Shown: positions 11,742 through 23,382 of the stretch, one piece after another
How the letters are laid out: every line of letters begins with the position of its first letter
How positions within the stretch are numbered: the first letter of the stretch is position 1
Assembly (NCBI RefSeq): GCF_035046485.1
Contig: NC_085138.1
Coordinates: 339,152,263 to 339,216,262 of the forward strand
From: Aedes albopictus
Lineage: Eukaryota; Arthropoda; Insecta; Diptera; Culicidae
Direction of reading: 5' to 3'
Length of the DNA stretch: 64,000 nucleotides
Notes under the pieces: generated by a model
Databases searched by the model: none
Seen by the model: only the letters and a program-made list of their open reading frames with translations
What the model was told of the DNA's origin: nothing
Position numbers and translations under genes: made by a program

Positions 11742-12990
11742 AAAAGATTATGTTAAATTCGGCATTATCTAGATATAGACAGGAGGAATTCTTTTCTTGT
11801 TCTACGAAAGCAAACATTTGCTGATATTTGGTTAGTGGACGCGGTCCAAATATTATTCATCTTTCGTGTATTCTAATTAGCTCACATATTTTCAAATATA
11901 GTAATCTATTAAGCAACGGTTTTTGTTTGGTTTTCTCCTGTCGCCTTCGCGATAAATTCCACACAGATCGTCGGTCAGTTTTCCTCTTACTCAGTACACT
12001 TGGCTTCGTGAATAGTTAGTTTCAGTTGGTTAACATCGAATTCAACATCAATAGCGACACCTAGTAGGACGTTCTGTAGAAAAGTGGTCTACAATTCGTT
12101 ATATCTTGTTCCTAATACTATCTAGAAGTTACTGCTTTCGTGTGCTCAGCCGGCATTACACACATCCTTCTATCTAAATCCCTGCCTTGAAAGTCCTCCA
12201 CAGCTCTAACTGGAACTTAATATGGCTTTGCCAACAGAAACCCTGCACCCACTTCATTTCCATCTTCCAGGGGTAACACTTACATGACTCAGAACGGGTG
12301 TTAGAAAACAAAAAAGTATCAATCGCTTATAAAAACATTCAAACGGCCACAAAGTAATATCTTGCGTAGTTGCAAATGTCTCGATCAAGGTTCGCGTGCG
12401 GGATGAATACTAGTCATATAAAAGTGATCAAACGGCAACCTAACATAAGCTGCACAACGCTTTGTGAAAATTCAACAATCGATCGATTCAAAATTAACGT
12501 GCAAATAACTATTAATCTGTCTCTTCCTTAACAATAGAAACTGGTACTCAGCTACCAGAGATTTGCTTACTTGTTATCTGCTTACTCACATATAAATAGG
12601 AGATGTGTATCATCAATTCTTATGCATTGAAATCGTAACGGAACGCGCGGGGAGGTCAAAAGCGTGAGAAACCTTACCTTTTTATACAAAGCCTACATTT
12701 TGACACGGTGCCAATGGGACGAGATGGTACAGGCGGCGTGGGTCAGTCTGGAATTTGAAGGAAAAATTGAGAAAATTTGTTATTAGTTAAGTGTAAAAGG
12801 AAATTTCTAGGTGAAATATGTTAGACTACCAAAAGTATAACTAGTTATCCTGTTTACCCTTTGGAGCCGGAGGGGTCAAATATGACTCCAACATAGAAAA
12901 GACAGTATAAATTCACACATTCAATGACAGAATATTGTCTTCGGCAAAGTTGTTGTAAATTGTGTCCTCTATTGAGGAAAAATGGGAATA
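11742..12990. other. No gene recognised
   Basis: No long frame and no clear repeat structure was seen. On the minus strand a pyrimidine tract plus CAG lies upstream, and an AAG-GTAAGG donor-like site downstream, of about 12674-12746; this could bracket a short exon but is unsupported otherwise. Confidence 0.4.
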
Positions 12991-13188
12991 TTTGTATTTG
13001 AGACTTTATTGATAACCTAGGGCATCCTGAACACCATGAAGTTTGAAGAAACGTAATAATTCTCATACCAGTTGTTCTAAAAGCTAAATTTGGATATGAA
13101 TTACGTTCTTATGTATTCATTCAACCTTAGTCAAGAATATCAAAAGGTTTTCTATATTCAGGGATGATCTAGGTGTTCTTAACTGTCC

Positions 13189-13436
13189 TGTGGAGTTTGG
13201 TATTTCACTGGGAAGGAATCACTCCTCACGTGCAGCACACACAACTTACTCAGGCTGACGTCGGTTCGCAAGTGGCAAGAGTGAACGCGGTTGGCTGACG
13301 CCTGGAGTTGTTGCTACGCAAGCAGGGATGCTAACATTGTCTGCTTGACAGTTCGCATCACATTCAAATGCGCTATATCGCCTGCTGTGATCAATCTCCT
13401 TTCCACAGCTTTATGCAGTACATCTTATATCTCACA
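13189..13436 (-). repeat. 3' LTR of the small LTR element
   Basis: 248-bp LTR, near-identical to the copy at 15915. Preceded (on the plus strand) by TGTCC at 13184-13188. Confidence 0.85.
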
Positions 13437-13873
13437 TCCTCCTTCTACTCTAAAGAAGTTTTACACATTTTTAACAAAAAAAATGAATTTCCGTTTCTCA
13501 ATTTGGAGTGTTTACTTACAACGATTTAACATATTGCGGAGATTCCACCTCTTTAGACTTCTGCGCGAAAATTAGTTGCGTGGGCCCACAGATATAGAAC
13601 AGACCGCGTCCTGGTGAATATTTTACGCTGTGTTGCTAGGTACACAGTTGGTGATAGTTTTGCATTGTAAGCAAACTTTTATAACGCACCTACGCTGAAA
13701 ATGAGCCTAATCATTTGCGTCGGAATCTATAAATCATCACAACGGGCAATAAGTTACAGTTATATTACATCATCGCATACGTTGCAATTGCTGCCATGAA
13801 GCTACCGAATACAGTTTCATTGTGAGACTGACTATACTGCCGCTACTTTTTTCAAAATAGCTCGAACATTTTA

Positions 13874-14066
13874 CAGTCGAACCTCCATGAGTCGATGTTC
13901 CTTGACTCGATATCGACTCATGGAGGTAAATTTTTCCATACTGAAAAATAATTTCTGGGTTACTATGATGGTCCCTTCAAAACGTCTCCAAAGGATTTCT
14001 GTTCCACTACTCGATATTCCCATGAGTCGATGGTCCCTTCAATATCGACTCATGGAGGTTTTACTG
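13874..14066. mobile_element. 193-bp MITE, Tc1/mariner-pogo type
   Basis: Inverted ends CAGTCGAACCTCCATGAG (left) and its diverged complement (right) are flanked by TA dinucleotides at 13872 and 14067. Two internal words, ATGAGTCGATG and TCGACTCATGG, repeat near both ends. Nested inside the small LTR element. Confidence 0.75.
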
Positions 14067-14567
14067 TAGTGCTTAATTGTGGGAATGATATTTTCCGACG
14101 AGCAATAGGAGCTTGCACAGTGACGTCATCATCTCTCTCTCTCTTTCTCTCGTTCGGGGTCGCTCGATACAGCCGTCCTTGCTCGCGAAATAATTTTGAG
14201 GGCAATGCTTATAAATTGTATCTCATTTCGTTAGTTATGTTGGTAATGCAAGCCTCTATACTTGTAGTATTTAAAAGAAATTACCGTTTTGGTACTGGGT
14301 GATCCAGAAAAAAATCTTGTTCTTTCAGTCTATATTTAATCTTATACCCAAATTTATCCAATTGCTCCGTCGTTCCAATTCGAGATATCTGATAAAATAC
14401 ATTACAGATAAAGTTTATTGTCTTGCCATTCATTGGAACACTAGTCACAGAAAACAAACTGCATTAACAGAATCCTTCTTCTGGCCAGCCAACATTGACG
14501 ACACTCTTTGATAAAAAATATATTGTTACCATTCGATACCACATTTGCACGAATCAAAACTACGTGA

Positions 14568-15620
14568 TTTTTCTAATATTTTTTTCGTACATTGCCAATG
14601 TTTATCTGCTATGACAAACAACACGATGCAAACTTCCAATCAGATATTAACGCGAAGCAAAACAACGGGATCTTTCCAATCTAGCTTTTCGTCAGCGGAA
14701 ATTGCCGGGACTCTCCCTTCACGACAAACAACACGCTGTAAGCTTCCGATCCGACATTTGCGCGAAGTAAAACAACGGGATCTTTCTAACCTAGCTTTTC
14801 GTAAGCGGACACTGCCGGGAGTCTTCCTCCACGACAAACAACACGCTGTAAGCTTCCGATCCGACATTTGCGCGAAGTAAAACAACGGGATCTTTCTAAC
14901 CTAGCTTTTCGTAAGCGGACATTGCCGGGAGTCTTCCTCCACGACAAACAACACGCTGTAAGCTTCCGATCCGACATTTGCACGAAGCAAAACAACGGGA
15001 TCTTTCTAACCTAGCTTTTCTTAAGCGGACATTGCCGGGAGTCTTCCTCCACGACAAACAACACGCTGTAAGCTTCCGATCCGACATTTGCTCGAAGCAA
15101 AACAACGGGATCTTTCTAATTTAGCTTTTCGTAAGCGGACATTGCCGGGAGTCTTCCTCCACGACAAACAACACGCTGTAAGCTTCCGATCCGACATTTG
15201 CTCGAAGCAAAACAACGGGATCTTTCTAATTTAGCTTTTCGTAAGCGGACATTGCCGGGAGTCTTCCTCCACGACAAACAACACGCTGTAAGCTTCCGAT
15301 CCGACATTTGCTCGAAGCAAAACAACGGGATCTTTCTAATTTAGCTTTTCGTAAGCGGACATTGCCGGGAGTCTTCCTCCACGACAAACAACACGCTGTA
15401 AGCTTCCGATCCGACATTTGCGCGAAGCAAAACAACGGGATCTTTCTAACCTAGCTTTTCGTAAGCGGACATTGCAGGGAGTCTTCCTCCACGGCAAACA
15501 ACACGCTGTAAGCTTCCGATCCGACATTTGCTCGAAGCAAAACAACGGGATCTTTCTAACTTAGCTTTTCGTAAGCGGACATTGCCGGGAGTCTTCCTCC
15601 ACGGCAAACAACACGCTGTA
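14568..15620. repeat. 110-bp tandem array, about nine units
   Basis: The word AACAACGGGA recurs at 14661, 14771, 14881, 14991, 15101, 15211, 15321, 15431 and 15541, exactly 110 bases apart. Units are about 95% alike in the middle and more diverged at the left edge, where a degenerate unit precedes 14661. Overlapping minus-strand frames of 64-81 codons arise from the repeat and differ only because 110 is not a multiple of 3. No spacers, so not CRISPR-like. Confidence 0.95.
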
Positions 15621-15914
15621 AGCACAAAACAAAACAATTCGATCACTCTAGCGCTGCTGGAATTTGTTCTTTTGTTGCACTCTCACACTCTTTCCCGTCA
15701 ATAATTGCCCATGCACCAACAGTTTTCCGCAGGCATGCTCCAGCGGGAGCTACGTCCCCAAAAAATATCACACCGAACTTCCACTTTTCTCATATGGGTT
15801 TTGTGTTTCCCTCACTTGTTCACTAATGCATGCACATTGAAGGGTGATTCCTCCCAGCAAAAATATAGGTTCCATTTCCTCAATTAAACGAAAAAACTGG
15901 CAGGAATTCGCCAA

Positions 15915-16162
15915 TGTGGAGTTTGGTATTTCACTGGGAAGGAATCACTCCTCACGTGCAGCACACACAACTTACTCAGGCTGACGTCGGTTCGCAAGTG
16001 GCAAGAGTGAACGCGGTTGGCTGACGCCTGGAGTTGTTGCTACGCAAGCAGGGATGCTAACATTGTCTGCTTGACAGTTCGCATCACATTCAAATGCGCT
16101 ATATCGCCTGCTGTGATCAATCTCCTTTCCACAGCTTTATGCAGTACATCTTATATCTCACA
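15915..16162 (-). repeat. 5' LTR of the small LTR element
   Basis: 248-bp LTR matching 13189-13436. TGTCC at 16163-16167 is the second target duplication copy. Confidence 0.85.
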
Positions 16163-16588
16163 TGTCCTATAAAGAAGTCCTTCAAATCAACATCAGCATT
16201 GCACTACTACTGGTATCCTACTCTACTGGTATCCGTGAATCTCTTGAAATCTACAATATGATTTATTTACACTATATGGATTTTCCAGGTCAGCCAAACT
16301 GTCTTGGAGTTCAGAACTTCACGTCTAGACTCGTAACAGTAGTCATATCTGCCATACTGAATAACGTTGCATAATCAACCGCGGTTACTGGCCCAATCTA
16401 AAGTCTTATTGATATTATTATAAACCTTTGGGACATTCAGGGGCGTCCAAACTACCCTATAATGAAGTCCTTCGAATCTACAGGAAACATTTTATGTGTT
16501 TTCGCCATAAATAATAGCATTGCATAATCTGCTAGGATCCGTGAAGCTCTTGAAATCTCAAATGTAGTTTAGAGACACTAAAGGGATA

Positions 16589-16862
16589 CCGTCTACCCCC
16601 GTTGCGGTGGTTTGACCTCATCTAATCTGAACACTTTTTAATTTGACCTCCTCTAATCTGCACATCGTTCAAACTAAAAATGGTTCAAACGTCATTCTGC
16701 CCATGGAACGGGGTGAAACGGAACGCAAAATCAAAATAAAGCAGCGAAAAGGGTTACCATCAGTGTGTTTTTCGATGCCCACAGGGTTACTAGAAGTTCA
16801 AATTGAAAAATGAACCCCGTTGGTTTGCATGAGGTGTCGTTCAAACCAACGGGGGTAGACGG
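16589..16862. mobile_element. 274-bp MITE with CCGTCTACCCCCGTTG ends
   Basis: Perfect 16-bp terminal inverted repeats, CCGTCTACCCCCGTTG, with TA on both sides (16587 and 16863), suggest a Tc1/mariner-type MITE. No frame. It interrupts the ~150-bp satellite. Confidence 0.8.
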
Positions 16863-17029
16863 TATTCCAGGTCAGCCAAACTACCTTGGAGTTCAGAACT
16901 TTAGGTCTACTCTCGTAAAAGTAGCCATATCTGCTATTCTGAGTAACGTTACATATTCAACCGCGGTTACTGAACCAACCTGAAGGCTCCTATATATTAT
17001 TATCATTAGACAAAGTTGACAGTAATTCA

Positions 17030-17960
17030 TCCAACAATCGCCGGCAGTTCTATAAAGAATTTCAACAAAAATTCCATCTGGATTTCCTTCAATAGTTTTT
17101 CCTGAGATTACATATCCACAGGAATTTCTACTGGGAATCACAGAAAAAAAAACTTCCGTAGACATTCCAAAGGAGCTATAGCTCCTAAGGGGATCCCTGG
17201 GGCAACTATTAAAGGATTCTCCAAAGGAGCTCTTGGCTAAAATTCCTGTAACAAAGTTCCTGGAAGAATCTCGGAAAATATTCCAGGAGAAATCCTGGAC
17301 GGAATCAATTAAGCAGTTCCTGGAGGAATATCATAAAAAAATCCCTTGGAGGAATCCCAGATGGAAACTCTTCAGGAATCTCAGAGGAAACTTCTAGAAG
17401 AGATGTATATGGAACTTTTGAAGGACTTCTGAATATATTCCTGGAATAGTCTCAGAAGGAGCTCCCTGAGAAATCTCAGAAGCAACACCTGGAGAAATCT
17501 TAGGAATAATTTTTAGAGCAATCTTATAAGGAATTCTCATGGGAGTCAGAACGGGAGGAGGTATGAATTTCGTGAAGAGTTCCATGAGGATTCCCAGAAT
17601 AAACTATTGAATGAAGCCGAGACAGAATCTTTTTGGGAATCTCAGGAGAGAATCTTGGAAGAATTCCAGAAAAAAATTGAAGGACTTCTGTGGGATGAAT
17701 CTTGGAATGAATATGTGGGAGAATCTCAGAAGGAATTCCTGAAGGAATCTTGGAACGAATACTAGGAGAAATGTCGGATCAAATTCTTGAAGGAACCCCG
17801 AAAAGAACTCCTAAAGGAATTACAGATAGAACCTCCATGGGAAACTCCTGAAGAATTTCTGAGGGAACTGAATACTGAATAAGCCCTTTAACGAATCTCA
17901 GAAAGAACTTCTGAAGGAATCTCGAGAGGAACTCCTTGCAGGAAGAATTCCTGAATCAAT
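17030..17960. repeat. Degenerate 12-bp repeat array
   Basis: TTCC-type units up to about 17150, then GAA-type units to about 17960. Between 17735 and 17865 eleven consecutive 12-base units starting GAA or AAA can be laid out without a gap. A 16-bp palindrome AGGAGCTATAGCTCCT sits at the flip (about 17171). Confidence 0.7.
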
Positions 17961-18220
17961 CTTGGAACCAGGGCTGAAAATCGTCGCCGTACGACCAAAA
18001 AAGTCGACGACGAGAACGAAAACTAGATCGTCATCGTTGCCCGTTCCATATCGGATGACTCATTCAAGCCAGCGAATCGTCGTGAAGGGCTTGCGTCGTG
18101 ACGAAAACAAAACCTTCATTCGTTTTGTTTCGCTCTTCGTCCAAGTGCGTCTAGCCGACGGAGTCAATGTTGCCACCAGCAACACACAAAAAAAAAAAAG
18201 ATTTTATTAAAAAAAATAAT

Positions 18221-18291
18221 TGCACCTGGAATCAAACAACGAACCTCTTGATTGCCAATCCAGCACTCTTACCAACTGAGCTAGTGAGGTT
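18221..18291 (-). pseudogene. tRNA-like sequence, likely pseudo-tRNA or SINE head
   Basis: On the minus strand an A-box match TAGCTCAGTTGG and a B-box-like GTTTGATTCC are spaced as in a tRNA gene, with a CTGGA-TTGGCAA-TCAAG anticodon-arm-like segment between. The acceptor and T stems do not pair well, so a functional tRNA is unlikely. It is followed by T- and A-rich runs and sits in a CGTCG-rich unclassified stretch (17963-18480). Confidence 0.5.
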
Positions 18292-18499
18292 TCACACCAC
18301 AGTAAGTGCCGAAACGCCAATAAAAGCTATTCCCAGTTGGCGTTCGCTTGGCCCGTCGTCGCTCATTTCCACGGAACAAAGAGGACGACGAAAAAGTTGG
18401 TGGGTGACTATTTATGATTGAGCTTCGTCGTGACGCCCGTAGTCGGCGACGAAAAGGCTAATCGTCATCGTTGTTCTTTCGGACGAAGATTGTTTTATT

Positions 18500-18775
18500 G
18501 TTATCTTCACGCAGTGGTATTCAGGAATTCTTTCCGAGGTTCTTCCAGGAGTTTCTTCCGAGATTCCTTTCGTGAGTTCTTTCGGAGAAATCTCTAGAAG
18601 TTGCTTCGGGGATCTCCTTAGGAGCTCCAGTTTTTTTCTAGTGGATACGTAATCTCAGGAAGAACTGTTGGAGGAAATACATATGGAACTGTTGGAGAAA
18701 TTCTTAATAGAACTACCAAATAAATTCTTAAAGAAGTTGTTGAAGGAATTACTGTGATTTTTTTTTTCAGTGAAC
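18500..18775. repeat. Short 12-bp repeat array with orientation flip
   Basis: TTCC-type units to about 18610, GAA-type units from about 18650 to 18750. Same consensus as the other arrays. Confidence 0.55.
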
Positions 18776-19310
18776 TCATGGAATAGCTTTATCCGGAATT
18801 GCTGGCTTTTCGGGCCCGTATGAAGTTGATCATTAATATTAACTTCTTTTCCCGATCAGCCTAGATAGCTGTGTAGTGTCGGTAGCGATTAATTCAACTG
18901 GCTAAGAATTGCACTACGGACCGCCTGTTCCAGTGGTAGGAGTCCACATTAGTGGACCAAAATTCAAGGTGTTATGTGTCTTTACGCTCACCGTGCCAAG
19001 GAATGAATGGTTAGAGGGGTCTTATAAAAACCTAATCGCAAACGGAGCCTGTGGAGTACCAGGGCACCCTCCACAGTATTTGCCCTTACTGCGCTAACCG
19101 GAGCAATAGCGCGGTGAACCTTGTATTTCTCCGAGACAATCAGCTGCCCTTCTTCAATCTCACCTATATGGTTTCGAATTATGCGTTTTACACAGTGTAT
19201 TCTGTGCATCCTCGCCTTTGGCGCATTCAAATAGATACCGATCTGGTTTTATTGTTGCTGTTCTTTTTTGTACTGTGATTGTTAAGAGTTTAATCTTGCC
19301 TAATTTGGAT

Positions 19311-19730
19311 AGTGGCTACCAGTGCTGAAAAATTCATTTCGTCATATCTAAATTCAATCACCTACAGCTCATTTTAGAAGCTGAACCTGAACCTGAATAT
19401 GGTGTATGAAAAACTTGTGTGGCTAGACCAGTTCTGCAAGAAAGTCACGGAAAATCTGCTATTTTTCGAACATCCAAGGTAAATGTCACGGACTACCTTC
19501 GAAAAATGCCAATGATATTCACGGTGAATATCATTGGCATTTTTCATAGGTAGTCCGTGACATTTACCTTAAATATTCGAAAAATAGCAGATTTTCCGTG
19601 ACTTTCTTGCAGAACTGGTCTAGCCGCACAAGTTTTTCATACACCATATTCTCAGGTTCAGCTTCTACAATGAGCTGTAGGTGGTTGAATTTAGAGGTGA
19701 CGAAATGAAATTTTCAGCACTGGTGGCTAC
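19311..19730. repeat. 420-bp near-perfect palindrome with one-base centre
   Basis: Two arms of roughly 205 bp, from about 19311 to 19522 and 19524 to 19730, are inverted copies with a few mismatches and one 6-base duplication (CCTGAA) in the left arm. The centre is GATATTCAC-g-GTGAATATC at 19514-19532. The right arm includes the start of the Loa endonuclease frame, so the left arm is an inverted copy of the element's own 5' sequence. Confidence 0.9.
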
Positions 19731-22700
19731 GGTTAGGATAGCTCAGATCAATCTTCAGCACAAAAGAACAGCAACGATCAATCTTTGCAGACTTATGCAA
19801 AATGGTACAGCCCAAGTGGCGTTAGTCCAAGAACCTTACTTTCGTAAGGGGAATTTCTATCTAGGAAACCTTGTGAATCCGGTGTTTGCTACTTTCAGTA
19901 AAAGTGAAATGGCAAACTCGCCTGTTATGCCTCGAGCATGTGTGCTTGTCAACAACGCAATCGTTGCTACCCTCATCTCTGAACTAACTACTAGAGATGT
20001 ATGTGCTATCACAATCGATGTATCTGTTGGAAACCTCAACAGGAAATACGGTTTATTTACCGCATGATGAACCATCGCCTACGGATGCTTCCAAGCAAGT
20101 CATCGCATACTGCACTTCAAAAGGCATTTCGCCAATTGTTGGCAATGATGCTAATGCTCACCATATAATCTGGGGCAGCTCAGACATCAATTTGAGAGGC
20201 TCCAGTTTGGTGGAACACTTAAGTAGTACAGATCTTGGATTACTTAACATAGGCAACCGCCCAACCTTCATGGTACATATCTGCCAGAGAGGAAGTGTTA
20301 GCTGACCAATTGGCATGTGGCAGATAAAGATTCTTTATCTGACCATCGCTACATCTTGTTTGAACATGTGAATGTTACTTCGCAAACTTTGCGTTTCAGG
20401 AACCCCCGGGGGGGGGGATCTCTTTACCGATTTGGTTGCAGCCAAATTTCATGGATACTCACCATCCATTGACACTCCAAGTGATTTAGATGATGCCGTT
20501 GATACCACAACGGCCTTCATCATGGAAGCTTTTGAAGAAGCTTTCTCTCTGCGGTCTGTGAAGACCACAAGAGGAACCCCTTGGTAGAACTCTGATCTGG
20601 CGAAGCTCAGGAAACAATGTAGAAAGAGTTGGAACAGACGACGTTCTGCTGGATCGGAGGCTTTCAGGTCGGCTCGCAAGGCCTACCAGAAAGCTCTTCG
20701 GTCTGCTGAACGATCCGGCTGGAAAAGCCTTTGTACAAATGTTTCCAGTCTGAGTGAAGCCAGTCGATTGAACAAAACTTTGTTTGCCAAATGGTGATTT
20801 CACTCTGATGAAGAAGTTTTGGAATGTTTATTCAGTACACACTTCCCCGGATATGTGGATATTACATCTTCGGATGAACCTGATGTCTTTTCATGTAGTT
20901 ATGATTCTTTAGCTTCGGCTCGGAGTATCATAACTTTAGAATAGATTGCTCGAATAGCTCGAATCGAATAACTTTGCTCCTTTCAAATCTCCTGGGGCAG
21001 ATGGGATTTATCCTATTTTGATTCAGAAGGGATTTGATCATTTCAAACATGTTTTGAAACTACTACTTGTTTGCAGTTTTGCTACAGGGTATATTCCCAA
21101 ATCCTGGCGGGATATTACTGTAAAGTTTATTCCGAAAGTGGGTCGTGCGTCGTATGAAGAAGCAAAGAGTTTCAGACCTACTAGTTTAAGCTCTTTTCTT
21201 CTGAAATGCTTAGAACGCATTGTCGATCATCACATCCGTGATGTTCATCTGGCCAATGTGCCTCTTCATGTGAACCAACATGCTTACCAATCTGGAAAGT
21301 CCACTGTGACTCTTCTACACAAAGTTGTTTACGATATCGAGAAGGCATTCTCGAGCAATCCTGATTGGATGTTTTCTTAGATATCGAGGGTGCCTTTGAC
21401 AGCGTGCCTTTCGATGCCATATTGGAAGCCGCACGGGGTCATGGTATACACTACCCGTCATAAGTACGGACTCACAAAAAGTATTGCAACAATATTGCAT
21501 CACCCTGACTCACCTCGATATCTCTAAAACCAGAACACCTACAAAAATGCCGCCTTCAGAAAAGTTGTTGCTTTTGGTATTCTGAATAACTTTCCTGAAG
21601 ACAGCATCTTTGTAAGTCCTCAGGTTTTGGAGATATCGAGGTGAGTCAGGGTGATGCAATATTGTTGCAATACTTTTTGTGAGTCCGTACTTATGACGGG
21701 TAGTGTATCTCCAATGATTCCCAATTGGATTCACCAGATGCTCAAAAACCGACATCTCTTTTCGACATTACGTCAAGCGGCGATTAGGAAATTGAGTGTT
21801 TGTGGATGCCCTCACTTTTGGACTGTTGATGTCACCACTGTTGTGGAATCTCGTAGCAGATACGCTATTGAGGCAACTCAATAATAGCGGTTTTCCTACT
21901 TATGGTTTTGCCGACGACTACATAACATTGTTAGTCGGTATGTGCATCAGCACCCTTTTCGACCTGAAGCAAAACGCGCTTCAAGTAGTTGATGGTTGGT
22001 GTCGCCAATATGGCTTTTCGGCAAATCCGAGTAAAACATCTATTGTTCTTTTCACGGAAAAGCGAAACCGTAATGGTGTTCGAACTTTACATCTCTTTGA
22101 TTCTGAAATCAATGTGACTGAGCAGGAGTCATTTTTGGTTCCAAGCTTTCCTGGACACCTCATATTGAGTTCAGAATCAAGAAAGCTTGTATGGCCTTCG
22201 GGCAATGCCGGCGTACCGGCGGGCACTCGGTTTACTAGAGGAAACTCCTGTGAACCGCAGTTCAACACACACCTCGTTGTTTCCACTTTTGGTGAATTGG
22301 GACAAAGTTGTTCTTTCTCCAAGTGATCTTAATAATCTTGTAAATTTCCCATATAGAACATGTTCCACGAAATTCCCTTCCCGGGAAGAGTGAACATCTG
22401 GATATCTGGAGAGAAGTATATCAGACGGCATCGTATGTTGCACTGATGGCTCTCTTCTCGAAGGTCGAGCAAGTGCTGGTGTTTATTCTCGTGAGCTAAG
22501 GCTGCATCAATCTTACTCCCTGGGTAGACACTGCACCGTTTTTCAGGCCAAAATCTTTGCTCTTATGTGCGGAGTGCAATCAACACTTCAGCAGCACGTA
22601 ATGGGCAAAGTAATATACTTCTGTTCAGGTAGCCAGACTGCTATTGAAGCACTTGCGTCGGCCAACTCCAGGTCGAAGATAGTTCTCGCTTGTCGAAATC

Positions 22701-22920
22701 AAATCGAGGAGCTGAATTCAGCAAAAGCTGTTCACCTTGTATGGGTACCTGGCCATTCTTCCATCGCTGGAAATGAATTGGCTGATGAGTTAGCTCACAC
22801 TGGAGCATCATCACATGACTTCATTGGCCCTGAGCCAGCTATTCCGGTATCCAAGTGTTGGGTAAAGCTTCAGAATGACACCTGGGTTGCCACTCAGCAC
22901 AAACAATGCCGGAAATAGTT
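19705..22920 (+). pseudogene. Loa-type endonuclease / reverse transcriptase / RNase H, decayed
   Basis: Endonuclease motifs come first (QINLQHKRTA near 19745, VQEPYF near 19825, GNDANAHHIIWGS near 20140-20180, SDHRY near 20340). The RT fingers follow (SPGADGIYP near 20990; a VNQHAYQSGKSTV segment near 21270), then GFADDY near 21905. An RNase H domain ends the frame (WVPGHSSIAGNELADELA near 22740-22795), in which the expected SD acidic position reads SG. At least five frameshifts or stops separate these blocks, and a MITE interrupts the frame at 21447. Non-functional. Confidence 0.8.
21447..21707. mobile_element. 261-bp palindromic MITE, copy A
   Basis: Nearly the whole element is one inverted repeat: ends TACACTACCCGTCATAAG with arms continuing about 75 bases to CTCGATATCTC. 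TA dinucleotides mark both edges, as for Tc1/mariner targets. An inverted copy about 97% alike by eye lies at 49684-49944. It interrupts the Loa RT frame. Confidence 0.85.
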
Positions 22921-23269
22921 TGGGGTGATATCGCCAAACAAAATTGTATTGTACTGAGTCATCTCTAGGGGTGGCGAAGTATCCAACAAATCTGTCAAAG
23001 CAGAGTTGCAGCATGCTGGTCAAAGCATTAACTGGCCACTGCCGACTCAGCTATCACATGGCGAATATTCAGTAAGCTGATTCATTTGCATGTGATAACT
23101 GTGAATGGAACTTCGTATCATTTGATATGTAACTGTCCAGTTTTTGCGCAACTGCGTTTCCGAGTACTCGGTAAATACTTATTAAGTGAAACTGATTTCA
23201 GAAACCAGAATCTTCAAGACGTTCAGTTGTTCTTGACCCGCTATGGAAAAGAGCTATAGGCTCTATTTA

Positions 23270-23382
23270 CGCTTTATGCGTTCTCACAGTGCTTTTTTCA
23301 GGGCGCTGTTTAAACCCATTGTGGCGCGCTTATGCGTTATTACAGTGTCCTTTTCAGGATGCTCTGTAAACCCATTATGGTA
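23270..23382 (+). repeat. ~57-bp tandem repeat in Loa 3' UTR
   Basis: Units begin at 23270 and 23327 (CGCTTATGCG...AAACCCATT.TGG), and a third start, CGCTTATGCG, is at 29884 beyond the inserted MITE. The repeat shows that 23382 and 29884 were once adjacent. Confidence 0.7.

Larger units (their letters stand above)
13189..16162 (-). mobile_element. Non-autonomous small LTR retrotransposon (TRIM/LARD-like)
   Basis: Two 248-bp direct repeats (13189-13436 and 15915-16162) begin TG and end CA, and TGTCC lies just outside each end: a 5-bp target duplication. On the minus strand a polypurine tract (AGTAGAAGGAGGA) abuts the LTR at 13437, and a TGGCGAATTCCTGCC primer-site-like sequence follows the other LTR with a one-base gap. 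These fix the orientation as minus. The interior has no gag or pol, so movement must have depended on enzymes supplied by another element. It contains a 110-bp tandem array and a nested MITE. Confidence 0.85.
12998..17000. repeat. Degenerate satellite of about 150-bp period, split by insertions
   Basis: A recurring landmark (CAGG..A/GTCCAAACTACC..TGAAGT type) appears at about 13019, 13159, 16285, 16438 and 16867. Subtracting the 2,979 bp LTR insertion (element plus duplication) and the ~276-bp MITE, the spacings are about 140-155 bp. Flanking words such as TTATTGATA, CCGCGGTTACTG and GTGAAGCTCTTGAAATCT recur in the same order. Confidence 0.55.

Noticed and set aside
14568..15620. Regular repeats resembling a CRISPR array
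   Set aside because: Units are 110 bp and contiguous with no unique spacers, in a clearly eukaryotic context.
14640..15646. Overlapping similar minus-strand frames that look like a repeated cysteine-rich peptide family
   Set aside because: They are produced by the 110-bp tandem repeat inside the LTR element. The frame shifts each unit because 110 is not a multiple of 3, so no selection for protein is visible.
18221..18291. Functional tRNA gene
   Set aside because: A and B box matches are good but the acceptor and T stems do not pair; more likely a pseudo-tRNA or SINE head.
20401..20420. G/C-run as a possible G-quadruplex or regulatory site
   Set aside because: A single homopolymer-like run in a decayed retrotransposon; more likely slippage.
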